This document shows, in pieces, positions 1-12,480 of a DNA stretch of 64,000 nt. The first letter of the stretch is position 1, and each line of letters begins with the position of its first letter. The translations under genes and the position numbers were made by a program. The notes under the pieces are model-generated. The model saw nothing but the letters and a program-made list of their open reading frames with translations, did not search any database and was not told where the DNA came from. Source of the DNA: Pictodentalium vernedei (taxonomy: Eukaryota > Mollusca > Scaphopoda > Dentaliida > Dentaliidae); assembly GCA_031216915.1 (NCBI GenBank), contig CM062296.1:449562287-449626286 (forward strand). Direction: 5' to 3'.

Positions 1-1994
1 TTTCTCTGGTTTCGCCTTTATCTTTATGCGATTGTGCAAGAGGGATAAAATAGGCCTACAATTACTCTCTGGGTTAAATTTTGAAGTCGTTTAGGCCTAA
101 TTGCTCTTTAAAACACAAGGTCAGAAAGTGCCTTTTGATCCAGCGATGCTGTTTTGAATTCCGAACACAAACCTCCCATGGACTTGTCCTTATGGTTGTT
201 GGCCATCATGGAATTGTTTCGGGTTTTTAGACATAGGGCCTAAACGAACGTTGATGTAAAATTGATGTAAAAATTGATATCCTTCCCACGATCCCACCTT
301 CAACCAAGAAAAAAGTAGTTCAGTTCATCACCAAAGGGACTGAGGGGTAACCACACCACTGCCCCCTCCCAAAAGACGAATAAACCAAACGAAGAAATAT
401 ATCAAAATAAAGAAATACGGGTTCGGCCTTGCGATGGCGCGAAATAAGCAGACGCATAGCCAGGATATAGTTGGGGGAGGGGGGGGGGGGGGCAAGAGTA
501 TTATCTAGCGGGACTAATTCAGCAATCTGAACGTAACGGCTATCCATTCACCCAACGAAAGGGGTAAGCTCTACGTTCAGATCGCTGAAGTACTAGGCGG
601 TATACAGAATAGGATGCGCAGCATCATCCGAGCCACGTAGCGGCGAGATGGAAGGCGAGCACAAGAAGGGGACATCCCCTCGTTGGAAAAAATTGAAATT
701 CGAGACAAACACAATTTCCTTGACCCTGAGTCCATATGTGTCTATAATTTGTAAGTTGTGAAAGCATTAATAACTAGGCCACATCACGTGAGAGGGGGGG
801 GGGGGAACTCAGTTGTTTTGGGGTGGGAGCACATATGTACGCCCCCCCCCCCCCGGGTTGCGCAACTAGAAATATGACAGTAGTACCCGAACGTTCATCA
901 TTCCCCAGACTTTTTGAGGGAGCACCACTTATGCAGTTTATAAGACAGCTACACCGATTTTTCATATCTATTACCATTTGGCCTATGTTGGCAACCTTTC
1001 TCGGGTTTGGCCTTTATCTTTATGCGATTGTGCAAGAGGGATAAAATAGGCCTACAATTACTCTCTAGGTTAAATTTTGAAGTCGTTTAGGCCTAATTAC
1101 TCTTTAAAATACAAGGTCAGAAAGTGCCTTTTGATCCAGTGATGGTGTTTTGAATTTCGAACACAAACCTCCCATGGACTTGTCCTTATGGTTGTTGGCC
1201 ATCATGGAATTGTTCCGGGTTTTTAGACATAGGGCCTAAACGAACGTTGATGTAAAATTGATGTAAAAATTGACATCCTTCCCACGATCCCATCTTTAAC
1301 CAAGAAAAAAGTAGTTCAGTTCATCACCAAAGGGGTAACCACACCACTGCCCCCTCCCAAAAGACGAATAGGCCAAACGAAGAATATATCAAAATAAAGA
1401 AATAAGGGTTCGGCCTTGCGATGGCCCGAAATAAGCAGACGCATAGCCAGGATATAGTTAGGGGATGAGGTGGGGGGGGGGGGGGGGGGGGGGCAAGAGT
1501 AATGTCTAGCGGGGCTAATTCAGCAATCTGAACGTAACGGCTGCCCCTTCGCCCTACGAAGGGGGTAAGCGCTACGTTCATATCGCAGAAATACTAGGCG
1601 GTATACAGTATAGGATGCGCAGCATCATCCGAGCCACGTGGCGGCGAGACGGAAAGCGAGCACAAGAAGGGGACACCATCCACGTTGGAAAAGAATTGAA
1701 ATTCAAGACAAACGCAATTTCCTTGACCCTGAGTCCATATGTGTCCATAATTTGTAAGTTGTGAAGGCATCAATAAGTAGGCCAAAACGGGTGGGGGCGG
1801 GGGTCGCTCAGTTGTTTTGGGGTGGGGGACACATATGTGCGCTCCCACCCCCACCCCCACCTCACCCCCACCCACCTCACCCACCCACCCCCTGGCTGTG
1901 CAACTGGAAATAAGACAGTAGTACACGAACGTTTCATCATTCCCCAGACTTTTTGAGGGAGCAAACGGTGGTAAATTAACATAGGAACCGGACT
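1..1994. repeat. Two tandem copies of a ~996-bp non-coding module (module A)
   Basis: The sequence from position 1 recurs from about 997 with few differences (for example the stretch around cctttatctttatgcgattg at 16 and again at about 1012), giving a direct repeat with a period near 996 bp. Each copy carries poly-G or poly-C runs (478-492, 787-806, 842-854, 1470-1493) and a repeated GGGGTGGG-rich tract. Small open frames here are proline- or glycine-rich readings of these runs and were not called as genes. The second copy is also the start of the left arm of the giant foldback: it reappears inverted at about 17,040-18,105. Confidence 0.85.
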
Positions 1995-2830
1995 TTGCGG
2001 AGAGCAAATGTTTTCTTTGCAAAATTTGGACAGCGTTCCAAACTGCATATATAGCAGGGGTATGTTATGGTAAAGAGATGGGGAGTGTGGGCTTTTTGTT
2101 GAAAGCTTTTCCCACGAAAACGGTTGACGTTGCTATTGAAGGCGCCATGATGCGCACTCGACGTCATTAAAACGTTGACCGCTGTTGTTGTCAACTATGC
2201 AATCTAATATGACGTAAGGATGGTCGGCTTCTCGAACGGGAGTGATATCGCAGTATAATATAGGCATCATAGACCCCTGTAGGTCCTATTTGCTCCTGGT
2301 ACTCCCAACCATCCTAATGCTTCATATTATCCCATGACTCGTTTTGGTAGTACGTAAGGCTTGTGCGGCTGTATTGTGACGTGGTGTGAGAGTAATGCAT
2401 GGTTGTCTGGTGCGGTAGTATATGATGTGTGGGTTGTGCTCCTGCTGGTCCGGTGTTAGCTTCTGGATGTACTTCCATCTAGGACGGTGGACGGTGTGCT
2501 AGCCTACAGATGTTATGGGTAGTACGTGATTCTAGGTGAAGCAGTAGAGTGGGTGCTGTAGTATATGGTGTACGGTCTGCATCCTAATGAATCTACTGTT
2601 AGTATCTGGTACTACTAACCCATTAGCAAGTCTGTAGTAATGTTACAAGTCAGCAGTAATGGCACAAGGCTGGCAGAACACTATAGTAATGGTGCATACA
2701 AAAGGGCTAATCATAGGACAGATGGTTGAAGACACGATAAAAGCCGATGGTAAGGCCACCGGGAGCTATTTCGGAGCTTATGTTCATGCATTTCCACTTA
2801 TGCAATCCAACTAAGAGAATCCCTTTTTTA
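925..2830 (+). repeat. Left arm of giant foldback, paired with 16,193-18,105
   Basis: This stretch is found again as its reverse complement in 16,193-18,105: for example 1021-1060 pairs with about 17,965-18,005, and the end near 2818-2830 pairs with 16,193-16,205. Paired positions sum to about 19,020, which puts the symmetry centre near 9,510. Non-coding; the inner part (about 2120-2640) is the module E copy in minus orientation. The arms are diverged by point changes and by G-run length, so this is not an exact assembly mirror. Confidence 0.8.
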
Positions 2831-2844
2831 AAACGGCCGAAAAA

Positions 2845-3460
2845 CATTTAGTCGGACATGATAGGGCCTAGTGCGCAGTGGAATGTGGTTTACGAGCGAC
2901 AATTGTCCGATTTATTATAATTAATTCGAGGTCCCATTGTCTATGCAGGGCAGATTCAAATATTAACCGTATATCTTTATCAATTACTAATCTCGGATCC
3001 ACATTTATTCATTTCTGGAGTTCACATTTAACGTTTATGCACTTTTAGTCGTAACTTTGACATCTTTTCCCAAGTTGACGGCGTCCACAGATACACGACA
3101 AAATCTTTCCCCATCCTCCCACTGGCTTATCTTCATCGATGTTTTCTCGGCATAAATACTAGCCAATGGGATGTCATTGTGTACACCTTCGCTTCTATGG
3201 GTGCCGTTAGCTTGTTTAGTTTCCAAGGGAAGGTTTTAAAAATGTATAAACGGTAAATGTGATCTCCAGAAATGAATAAATGTGGATCCGAGACTGGTAA
3301 TTGATAAAGGTATACGGTTAATATTTGAATCTGCCCTCCATAGACAATGGGACCTCGAATTATTTATATAAATTGGATAATTGTCGCTCGTAAACCTCAT
3401 TCCACTGTGCACTATCTTGTCCGACTAAATGTTTTTCGGCCTTTTCTGCGACTTCTCCCA
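2845..3460. repeat. Local foldback (module C, copy 1)
   Basis: The segment beginning gccgaaaaacatttagtcgg is followed by inverted halves: the stretch from about 2935 (gaggtcccattgtct) through 3040 returns inverted at about 3245-3360, with arms of roughly 100-200 bp around an unrelated core. The same structure recurs at 19,048-19,650. No coding evidence beyond short overlapping open frames. Confidence 0.75.
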
Positions 3461-3569
3461 GTTAACATGAACAACCCAAGAACACCCAACGGTCATGTAA
3501 TACACCACTGTAAAGCTTTTTCATTCCCCTTTCTATTGACACTGGGTATTGTTGGATACGTTGTGTGAA

Positions 3570-4330
3570 TCAAATTTGAGGGAGGTATAACGAAGATGAG
3601 TGCTATCGTTTTCGAAAAGCGAGTTGAGAACCTTGTTAACATTTATATACCATTACAGGGGCACGTCAGTATAGATTCAAAAATGGTATCAAATATCTTT
3701 TTTTCTTTCGATTTCCCAGCTTGTGGCGAGTACCTGTGTATCTGGGCCCATGGGAGTCGCCATGATAATTGATATCTCAAAAGGGACCGACTTTGATGAA
3801 ACAGGTACACCGAGTTTTTGGCAAGTGCCCAAGGGTATCCGGCTTATTCGAACCTTGGTTCTTTCGGGCCTTGGTTTGTTCGTACCCTGGCTTTTTCGGC
3901 CCGCCAGCTCATTGGGACTTGGCTTTTTCGCCCCTCGGCGAAGGAGTTTGTCGTGATTACGGAAGGCGCGAGACATTTTCCCCGGGGAATTTTTTTAAAT
4001 TTAGTATTAAAAGGAGCTCTCTGGTGGACTTTTGGTGATTTATTAACATTTTTCGTTTTAGAAAAAAAAACCGTAAAAGGGGGTTCGGTCTCAGCCTGAC
4101 TCCCCCACAATCTCCTATCCCACCCGGCGACACCTATGAGGCATCACGTCTTAACACCCGAAACAATACCGTGATGACCAACAACCATAAGGACAAGTCC
4201 ATGATTGTTTTTTTTTGTGTTTTGTTTTGTTTTTTGTTTTTTTGGAGGGGGGGGGGGGGGGGGAGAGGGGGAGGCCGGATTTCATAATTTATGAACAGAG
4301 GCCAACAATTCCATTTTGAACAACTACTTA
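3570..4330 (+). repeat. Module D, copy 1
   Basis: A ~650-760-bp module (starting caaatttgagggaggtataacg) that recurs at 5305-6010 in the same orientation and at about 18,130-18,915 inverted, with a truncated copy near 19,760-19,960. It ends in a T-run followed by a long G-run (about 4246-4262). Internally it has short repeats of a GAAnnnGCCnnGG type, which keep several frames open on both strands. I regard it as non-coding repeat. Confidence 0.8.
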
Positions 4331-4394
4331 ATGAAGCTGATTGAAGATAGCCGATTTCCCTTGTGACTTTTGTTCTTTTGGATGGGCTATTTAC

Positions 4395-4830
4395 TTAATT
4401 CACCTAGCATCGCATACTACCCATAACATGTGTGGGCTAGCACACCGTCCTAGATGGAAGTAGATCCAGAAGCTAACACCGGACCAGCAGGAGCACAAAC
4501 CACACACCATATACTACCACACCAGACAACCATGTATTACTCTCACCCTACGTCACAACACAGCCACACAAGCCTTATGTACTACCAAAACGAGTCATGG
4601 GATAATATGAAGCATTAGGATGGTTGGGAGTACCAGGAGCAAAAAGGACCTATAGGGGTGTATGATGCCTATATTATACTTCGATATCGCTCCCGTTCGA
4701 GAAGCCCGACCATCCTTATGTTATATTAGATTGTATAGTGGACAACAACAGCGGTCAACGTTTTAGTGACGTCGAGTGCGCATCATGGCGCCTTCAATAG
4801 CAACGTCAACCGTTTCGTTTCGTTTTAAAC
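4395..4830 (+). repeat. Module E copy
   Basis: Non-coding module running from cacctagcatcgcatactac to the block ending near gacgtcgagtgcgcatcatgg and caacgtcaaccg. Other copies: 2120-2640 (minus), 6090-6520 (plus), 8455-8890 (plus) and 16,490-16,905 (plus). Used here to define the architecture of the composite repeat. Confidence 0.8.
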
Positions 4831-4859
4831 TAGAGGGGGTGTCATTTGTGTGCAAAACT

Positions 4860-5300
4860 AACTATGGTGTATCCCCGCATTTGCATCCTTGACTTTGAAT
4901 GAATACTTGATACAAAAAAAAATGAAATGTATTATATGACACACTAAAATCATATTGAGTGGCACAGATGACACAGCTTCGTGCGCATCTACCGACTCCA
5001 CTGCAACATTTGAGCATGGTTTTAGCATTTCGAATTACATACCCTAGGAGCCATTCACCATGAACGGTCTAAGAAAACAGGAAAGTGACAACGGTGGCAC
5101 AACCACGTGGCACCTAAAAAATCCAAACCTTTCCTGCACATCTTTTGACCCTACTGCAACAATTGAGCATGATTTTAGCGTTTCGAATTACATACCCTAG
5201 AAGCCTTTTGCCGGAAACGGTCTAAGAAAACATGAAAGTGGCAACGGTGGCACAGCCACGAGGCACCTGAAAAATCTGAAACCTTCGTGCGCATTTACAG
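4860..5300 (+). repeat. Short block of ~153-bp satellite
   Basis: Two to three degenerate units of the satellite that is fully developed at 6685-7620. Diagnostic words are gaattacataccctag and aaacggtctaagaaaac. The block abuts module D copy 2, so modules D, E and the satellite form a larger ~1.7-kb direct duplication (about 3570-4920 and 5300-6680). Confidence 0.8.
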
Positions 5301-5304
5301 ACCC

Positions 5305-6010
5305 AAATTTGAGGGAGGTATAACGAAGATGAGTGCTATCGTTTTCGAAAAGCGAGTTGAGAACCTTGTTAATATTTATATACCATTACAGGGGCACGTC
5401 AGTATAGATTCAAAAATGGTATCAAATATCATTTTTTCTTTCGATTGCCCAGCTTGGGCCGAGTACCTGTGTATCTGGGCCCATGGGAGTCGCCATGATA
5501 ATTGATATCTCAAAAGGGACCGACTTTGATGAAACAGGTACACCGAGTTTTTGGCAGGTGCCCAAGGGTATCCGGCTTATTCGAACCTTGGTTCTTTCGG
5601 GCCTTGGTTTGTTCGTACCCTGGCTTTTTCGGCCCGCCAGCTCATTGGGACTTGGCTTTTTCGCCCCTCGGCGAAGGAGTTTGTCGTGATTGCGGAAGGC
5701 GCGAGACATTTTCCCCGGGGAATTTTTAAAATTTAGTATTAAAAGGAGCTCTCTGGTGGACGTTTGGTTATTTATTAACATTTTTCGTTTTAGAAAAAAA
5801 ACCCGTAAAAGGGGGTTCGGTCTCAGCCTGACTCCCCCACAATCTCCTATCCCACCCGGCGACACCTATGAGGCATCACGTCTTAACACCCGAAACAATA
5901 CCGTGATGACCAACAACCATAAGGACAAGTCCATGATTGTTTTTTTTTTTTTTTGGGGGGGGGGGGGGGGGGGAGGCCGGATTTCATAATTTATGAACAG
6001 AGGCCAACAA
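5305..6010 (+). repeat. Module D, copy 2
   Basis: Near identical to 3570-4330, about 1,735 bp downstream in the same orientation; also ends in a poly-T then poly-G run (about 5940-5973). Part of the ~1.7-kb direct duplication. No gene called. Confidence 0.8.
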
Positions 6011-6089
6011 CTCCAATTTTAACAACTACTTAATGAGGCTGATTGAAGATAGCCGATTTCACTTGTGACTTTCGTTCTTTTGGATGGGC

Positions 6090-6520
6090 TATTTACTTAA
6101 TTCACATAGCATCGCGTACTACCCATAACATCTGTGGGCTAGCACACCGTCCTAGATGGAAGTAGATCCAGAAGCTAACACCGGACCAGCAGGAGCACAA
6201 ACCACACACCATATACTACCACACCAGACAACCATGTATTACTCTCACCCCACGTCACAACACAGCCGCACAAGCCTTATGTACTACCAAAACGAGTCAT
6301 GGGATAATATGAAGCATTAGGATGGTTGGGAGTACCAGGAGCAAAATGGACCTATAGGGGTCTATGATGCCTATATTATACTTCGATATCGCTCCCGTTC
6401 GAGAAGCCCGACCATTCTTACGTTATATTAGATTGTATAGTGGACAACAACAGCGGTCAACGTTTTAATGACGTCGAGTGCGCATCATGGCGCCTTCAAT
6501 AGCAACGTCAACCGTTTCGT
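6090..6520 (+). repeat. Module E copy
   Basis: Second plus-strand copy of module E, nearly identical to 4395-4830, followed again by the block starting aaactagagggggtgtcatttg that leads into the satellite. Confidence 0.8.
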
Positions 6521-6539
6521 TTCGTTTTAAACTAGAGGG

Positions 6540-7640
6540 GGTGTCATTTGTGTGCAAAACTAACTATGGGGTATCCCCGCATTTGCATCCATGACTTTGA
6601 ATGAATACTTGATACAAAAAAAAGATGAAATGTATTATATGACACACTAAAATCATATTGAGTGGCACAGATGACACAGCTTCGTGCGCATCTACCGACT
6701 CCACTGCAACATTTGAGCATGGTTTTAGCATTTCGAATTACATACCCTAGGAGCCATTCACCATGAACGGTCTAAGAAAACAGGAAAGTGACAACGGTGG
6801 CACAACCAAGTGGCACCTAAAAAATCCAAAACCTTCATGCACATCTTTTGACCCTACTGCAACAATTGAGCATGATTTTAGCGTTTCGAATTACATACCC
6901 TAGAAGTCTTTTGCCGGAAACGGTCTAAGAAAACATGAAAGTGGCAACGGTGGCACAGCCACGTGGCAGCTGAAAAATCAGAAACCTTCGAGCGCATCTA
7001 CAGACCCTGCTGCAACATCTGAGCATGATTTTAGCATTTCGAATTACACACCCTAGGAGCGTTTCGCCGGAAACGGTCTAAGAAAACACCAACGTGGCAA
7101 CGGTGGCACAGCCACGTGGCAGCTGAAAAATCCGAAACCTTCGAGCGCATCTACAGACCCCACTGCAACATTTGAGCTTGGTTTTAGCGTTTCGAATTAC
7201 ATACCCCAGGAGCGTTTCGCCGGAAACGGTGTAAGAAAACACGAAAGTGGCAACGGTGGCACAGCCACGTGGCACCCAAAAAATCCGAAACCTTCGTGCG
7301 CATCTACAGACCCTACTGTAACATTTGAACATGCTTTTAGCGCTTCGAATTACATACTCTAGGAGCCTTTTGCCGCAAACGGTCTAAGAAAACATGAAAG
7401 TGTCAACAGTGGCACAGCCACGTGGCAGCTGAAAAATTCGAAACCTTCGTGCGCATCTACAAACCCCATTGCAACATTTGAGCATGGTTTTAGCGTTTCG
7501 AATTACATACCCTAGGAGCCTTTCGCCGGAAACGGTCTAAGAAAACACGAAAGTGGCAACGGTGGCACAGCCACATGGCACCTAAAAAATCTGAAACCTT
7601 CCGGCACATCTACAGATCATTTAGCAACACCCTAGTGCAG
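6540..7640 (+). repeat. ~153-bp tandem satellite, left array
   Basis: About six tandem units. The word at the unit junction (ccctaggagc or variants) occurs near 6746, 6898, 7055, 7207, 7361 and 7514, spacing 152-157 bp. Each unit carries aaacggtctaagaaaac, a ggcaacggtggcacagccac block and cgtgcgcatctacaga. The array reappears inverted at 11,395-12,480, so it belongs to the foldback arms. Open frames through it are repeat artefacts rich in Arg and Cys. Confidence 0.9.
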
Positions 7641-8130
7641 TTATAGAACTCTGAATTACATAGGTTGGGATTATTCGAAAGAAAAATGAAAAATTAGCGC
7701 ATTTTCAAGTGGCTCCACAGAAGCCACCTGGTGGCGCAAAACTTTAAAAGTGGTATTTTCGGATTGAACAAACCCTACTGAACAACTGTAGAAAGTTACA
7801 GCGTCTCGAATTACAAAACCGGACGTACGGACGTACGGACGGACGGAGATCACGAAAAAATCCCCGCATTTTTTAAAATGCGGGGATAAAAAAGGGATTC
7901 TCTTAGTGGGATTACATAAGTGGAATTCCAGGTTCCGAAATAGCTCCTGGTGGCCTTACCATCGGCTTCCACCGTGTCTTTAACTATCTGTCCTATGATT
8001 AGCCCTATTGTAATCACCATTACTATAGTGTTTTGCCAGCCTTGTGTCATTACTACTGATTTGTAACATTACTACAGACTTGCTAACTATCTCAGATATT
8101 TACCTCTTCCCTCAGCCAAGTCCTAGAATG
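7641..8130 (+). repeat. Inner left arm near foldback centre
   Basis: The segment around accggacgtacggacgtacgg (about 7818-7838) and the following gatcacgaaaaaatcccc pair with the inverse at 11,155-11,215. Between 7862 and 7886 a ccgcattttttaaaatgcggg hairpin is present. The block from 7880 to 8130 (ctatctgtcctatgattagccc) is another dispersed module, also found at 2630-2830 (minus), 13,000-13,240 (plus), 15,470-15,680 (minus) and 16,190-16,430 (plus). Confidence 0.75.
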
Positions 8131-9020
8131 TCAAAAGACCATCTATATTCTACTACGAAACCAGAAACCAAGCATACACCACACACATCTCACTACATGA
8201 TCTAGCATTCCAAACTATCCATGGGACACTACAAACCATTGGGCGGTTTTATAGTACTAAGGGATAAAATAGATCTATGGGATTCAGACCGTACACCCAA
8301 TACTATCGTATAAACTTACTTTCAAACCTAGCATTACACACTACCTACACCAATCCCGGCGTTAAAATACATTCAATGGGTTAGTAGTACCAGATACTAA
8401 CAGTAGATTAACTGGGGTGCAGAACGTCCACCATATACTACCACACCCACTCTACTACTTCACCTAGCATCACGTACTACCCATAACATCTGTGGGCTAG
8501 CACACCGTCCTAGATGGATAGTAGATCCAGAAGCTAACACTGGACCATCAGAAGCACAAACCACACACCATATACTACCGCACCAGACAACCATGCTTAC
8601 TCTAACCCCACGTCACAATACTAGCCGCACAAGCCTTACGTACTACCAAAACGAGTCATGGGATAATATGAAGCATCAGGTTGGTTGAGAGTACCAGGAG
8701 CAAACAGGACCTACAGGGGTCTATGATGCCTATACTATACTGCGATATCGCTCCCATTCGAGAAGCCCGACCATCCTTACGTCATATTAGATTGTATAGT
8801 GGCCAACAACAGCGGTCAACGTTTTAATGACGTCGAGTGCGCATCATGGCGACTTCAATAGCAACGTCAACCGTTTCGTGGGGAAAGCTTTCAACAAAAA
8901 GCCCACCCTCCTCATCTCTTTACCATAACATACCCCTGCTATATATGCAGTTTGGAATGGTGTCCAAATTTTGCACAGAAAACATTTGTTTTCCACAAAC
9001 TCCGGTTCCTATGAGTAGTA
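8131..9020 (+). repeat. Dispersed repeat plus module E copy
   Basis: 8131-8450 matches dispersed sequence also found inside the second foldback; 8455-8890 is the third plus-strand copy of module E. The tail 8870-9010 (gggaaagctttcaacaaaaagcccac) matches 16,900-17,040. Non-coding. Confidence 0.7.
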
Positions 9021-9735
9021 TGTCAGGGGCTTTTTAGGGACCATTGGCCGGATCTCATTGCCGGATCTCATGTGACGTTATAGTCACGTGACCCAGTGGC
9101 GCCATGTTGTGTTGTCATGGTAACCCGCGTGAGCGGCCATGTTGTGACGTCATCTCCATAGTGATACGTGGTGTGAGTGCGCATGCGCAGCATGTGTTGT
9201 TAAGGTGATACGTGTTTCCGTCGTCCATTTTGTATACTGGAGGCCGCCATCTTGGTTTCTATGGTAGCACGTGATTGCTATGTTACCCAATTTTTCTGCA
9301 GTAAGACGGGGTATGTTCGGAGGGTGTGTTCGATTGAATCGGAGTAAATCTAATTACCACAAACAACCCGACAATCCCTCCAAATCACCAAAATCCACCC
9401 AAAATCACCGAAATTGACTTTATTTGATATGGATTCCCCATTTTATCGGCATAGCACGTAGTGCTGTGGTACTAGGGGGGGGGGGGGTACAAGGGGTGCG
9501 TTCGATTGAACAGGAGTACAGGGCCTGATTTTCCCAGAATCCCATTTTTAATGCCTATTGCATATGTTTCTCTATCACTAACAGTCTATCCCGTCCAAAC
9601 CATCTCTGGTTCTCTCGTCCAAGTCTTATAATTACCAGTGCTTGATTTCCCATAATGCAGTTATCTCCCTTGTGTATATACAAAGCATTCCCAAACCCAA
9701 TAAGCAGTCGAGCAGTTACTGATTAACCATTGCTC
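9021..9735. other. Foldback centre, no gene seen
   Basis: Lies over the calculated symmetry centre (~9,510). It contains a G-run at 9475-9487 and CpG-bearing stretches, but no repeat match that I can place elsewhere and no open frame with recognisable content. Confidence 0.5.
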
Positions 9736-11055
9736 GAATGACTCAAATCCCATCGAGCAAATGAGCTTTAGAGTAATTGCTCGATCGAGTGACTCGGCAT
9801 ATTGCTCGAACGACTCAAATTCCAGCGAGCAAATGAGCCAACGAGCAATTGCTCGTTCGAGTGACTCCCCGAACGACTCTTAGACTCATTTCAGTATTTG
9901 AGGATACCTATGGCCCAGGTATTGTATTATTTGAGGATACCTATCGAGGATACCTTTTATAGGATACTTATCTGAGGATACTATTACCTGTATCACAAGG
10001 CATATCAATCATAATTATCCCTTATAAGCTAAAGAGTAGAGAGAGTAATTGCTCCATGAGCAATTTCTCGAACGACTCGAAGCTCATCGAGCAAATGAGC
10101 CTTAAAGCAATTGCTCGATCGAGTGACTCGACATACTGCTCGAACCTGGTAAGATTTGAACGCGATAGTAAAAGTATTATCTATAGTTGTAGCAGTAATG
10201 ATGGTAGTAGTAGTAGTAGCAACCACTCAGTGCAGCGCCTGGTCGACCCTCGGCATGGAAAATCAAATTGACAGAGGCAGACTCAAGGTGCAGAAAGGAC
10301 ATCAATCAATCAATCACTTTTTTCTCTCTCTCTCGCGCTTTTTATTGCGAAGTTAGATTTTGTAGTATATATATATATATATTTTTTTTTACATTTCTCT
10401 CATTTGTTTGTTTCGCCATTACATTGTATATTGATTTTTTGTATCATGTTAAGGGAGCGGAGGGTATACTAAGTGGAAAGCACTTGTCCTCCAATCCCAA
10501 TTTGCAACTTATTTGTTTGGCAAATAAAATATGTTTAACCTATACTGCTCGAACGACTCGAAGCTCATCGAGCAAATGAGCCTTAGAGCAATTGCTCGAT
10601 CGAGTGACTAGACATACTGCTCGAACAACTCGAACGAAGCTCATCGAGCAAGTGAGCCTTAGAGCAATTGCTCGATCGAGTGACTCCTCTAACGACTCTT
10701 AGACTCATTTCAGTATTTGAGGATACCTATGGTCCGGTATTGTATTATTTGAGGATACCTATCGAGGATATCTTTTATAGGATACTTATCGGAGGATACT
10801 ACTACTTATTTGTCTCAACCTTCTGGGCCACCCCAAGACATACATATTCTGGATACCCCTTATAAACTATCGAATAATTGCTCCATGAGCAATTGCTCGA
10901 ACGACTCGAAGCTCATCGAGCAAATGAGCCTTAGAGAAATTGCTCGATCGAGTGACTCGACATACTGCCCGAACGACTCGAAGCTCATCGAGCAAATGAG
11001 CCTTAGAGAAATTGCTCGATCGAATGACTCCTCGAACGACTCTTAGACTCAGTTC
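9736..11055 (+). repeat. GAGCAATTGCTCG-rich array in foldback spacer
   Basis: Units of about 80 bp built from words GAGCAATTGCTCG, GAACGACTCGAAGCTCATC and GAGCAAATGAGCC recur at 9736-9905, 10,049-10,150, 10,545-10,720 and 10,870-11,050. Between them lies a repeated TTGAGGATACCTAT block (9895-9990, 10,715-10,800). The words are themselves palindromic. No conserved repeat/spacer alternation as in CRISPR, and the context is eukaryotic. Confidence 0.8.
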
Positions 11056-11074
11056 AGAAAAAGGGATTCTATAG

Positions 11075-11400
11075 CCACAGGCATTTTCCAAAAAGGGATT
11101 CTTAAAAAGGGATTCCATAAAATGGATTTCCTATCCGACTCCGTAAAATGGGATTCCGGGGATTTTTTCGTGATCTCCGTCCGTCCGTACGTCCGTACGT
11201 CCGGTTTTGTAATTCGAGAGGCTGTAACTTTCTACAGTTGTTCAGTAGGGTCTGTTCAATCCGAAAATACCACTTTTAAAGTTTTGCGCCACCAGGTGGC
11301 TTCTGTGGAGCCACTTGAATAATGCGCTAATTTTTCATTTTTCTTTCGAATAATCCCAACCTATGTAATTCAGAGTTCTATAACTGCACTAGGGTGTTGC
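11075..11400 (-). repeat. Inner right arm near foldback centre
   Basis: Reverse complement of about 7620-7870, including the ccgtccgtccgtacgtccgt stretch at 11,179-11,200. It is preceded by several aaaagggattc repeats (11,057-11,120). Confidence 0.75.
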
Positions 11401-12480
11401 TAAATGATCTGTAGATGTGCCGGAAGGTTTCAGATTTTTCAGGTGCCATGTGGCTGTGCCACCGTTGCCACTTTCGCGTTTTCTTAGACCGTTTCTGGCG
11501 AAAGGCTCCTAGGGTAGGTAATTCGAAACGCTAAAACCATGCTCAAATGTTGCAATGGGGTCTGTAGATGCGCACGAAGGTTTCGAATTTTTCAGCTGCC
11601 ACGTGGCTGTGCCACTGTTGCCACTTTCATGTTTTCTTAGACCGTTTCCGGCACAAGGCTCCTAGAAAATGTAATTCGAAACGCTAAAAGCATGTTCAGA
11701 TGTTACAGTAGGGTCTGTAGATACGCACGAAGGTTTCGGATTTTTTGGGTGCCACGTGGCTGTGCCACCGTTGCCACTTTCGTGTTTCCTTACACCGTTT
11801 CCGGCGAAAGGCTCCTGGGGTATGTAATTCGAAACGCTAAAACCAAGCTCAAATGTTGCAGTGGGGTCTGTAGATGCGCTCGAAGGCTTCGGATTTTTCA
11901 GCTGCCACGTGGCTGTGACACCGTTACCACTTTGGTGTTTTCTTAGACCGTTTCCGGCGAAAGGCTCCTAGTGTGTGTAATTCGAAATGCTAAAACGAAG
12001 CTCAAATGTTGCAGCAGGGTCTGTAAATGCGCACGAAGGTTTCAGATTTTTCAGGTGCCTCGTGGCTGTGCCACCGTTGCCACTTTCATGTTTTCTTAGA
12101 CCGTTTCCGGCAAAAGGCTTCTAGGGTATGTAATTCAAAACGCTAAAATCATGTTCAATTGTTACAGTAGGGTTTATAGATGTGCAGGAAGGTTTTGGAG
12201 TTTTTAGGTGCCACTTGGTTGTGCCACCGTTGTCACTTTCCTGTTTTCTTAGACCGTTCCTGGTGAATGGCTCATAGGGTATGTAATTCAAAATGCTAAA
12301 ACCATGCTCAAATGTTGCAGTGGAGTCGGTAGATGCGCACGAAGCTGTGTCATCTGTGCCACTCAATATGATTTTAGTGTGTCGTATAATACATTTCATC
12401 TTTTTTGTATCAATCATTCATTCAAAGTCAAGGATGCAAATGCGGGGATACACCATAGTCTGCTTTGCACACAAATGACA
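11395..12480 (-). repeat. ~153-bp tandem satellite, right inverted array
   Basis: Inverted counterpart of 6540-7640 with the same words in reverse complement (gtttcgaattacat-type words, ggctgtgccaccgttgccac). About six units, diverged from the left array by scattered substitutions. Confidence 0.9.

Noticed and set aside
1594..2048. Proline/glycine/valine-rich frames
   Set aside because: Produced by the GGGGTGGG tract and G-runs; they change with run length in other copies.
7078..7332. Arg/Cys-rich frames in the satellite (also 11,692-11,946)
   Set aside because: Periodic reading of the 153-bp satellite.
9736..11055. CRISPR-like regular repeats
   Set aside because: No constant repeat/unique spacer structure, and the context is eukaryotic transposon DNA.
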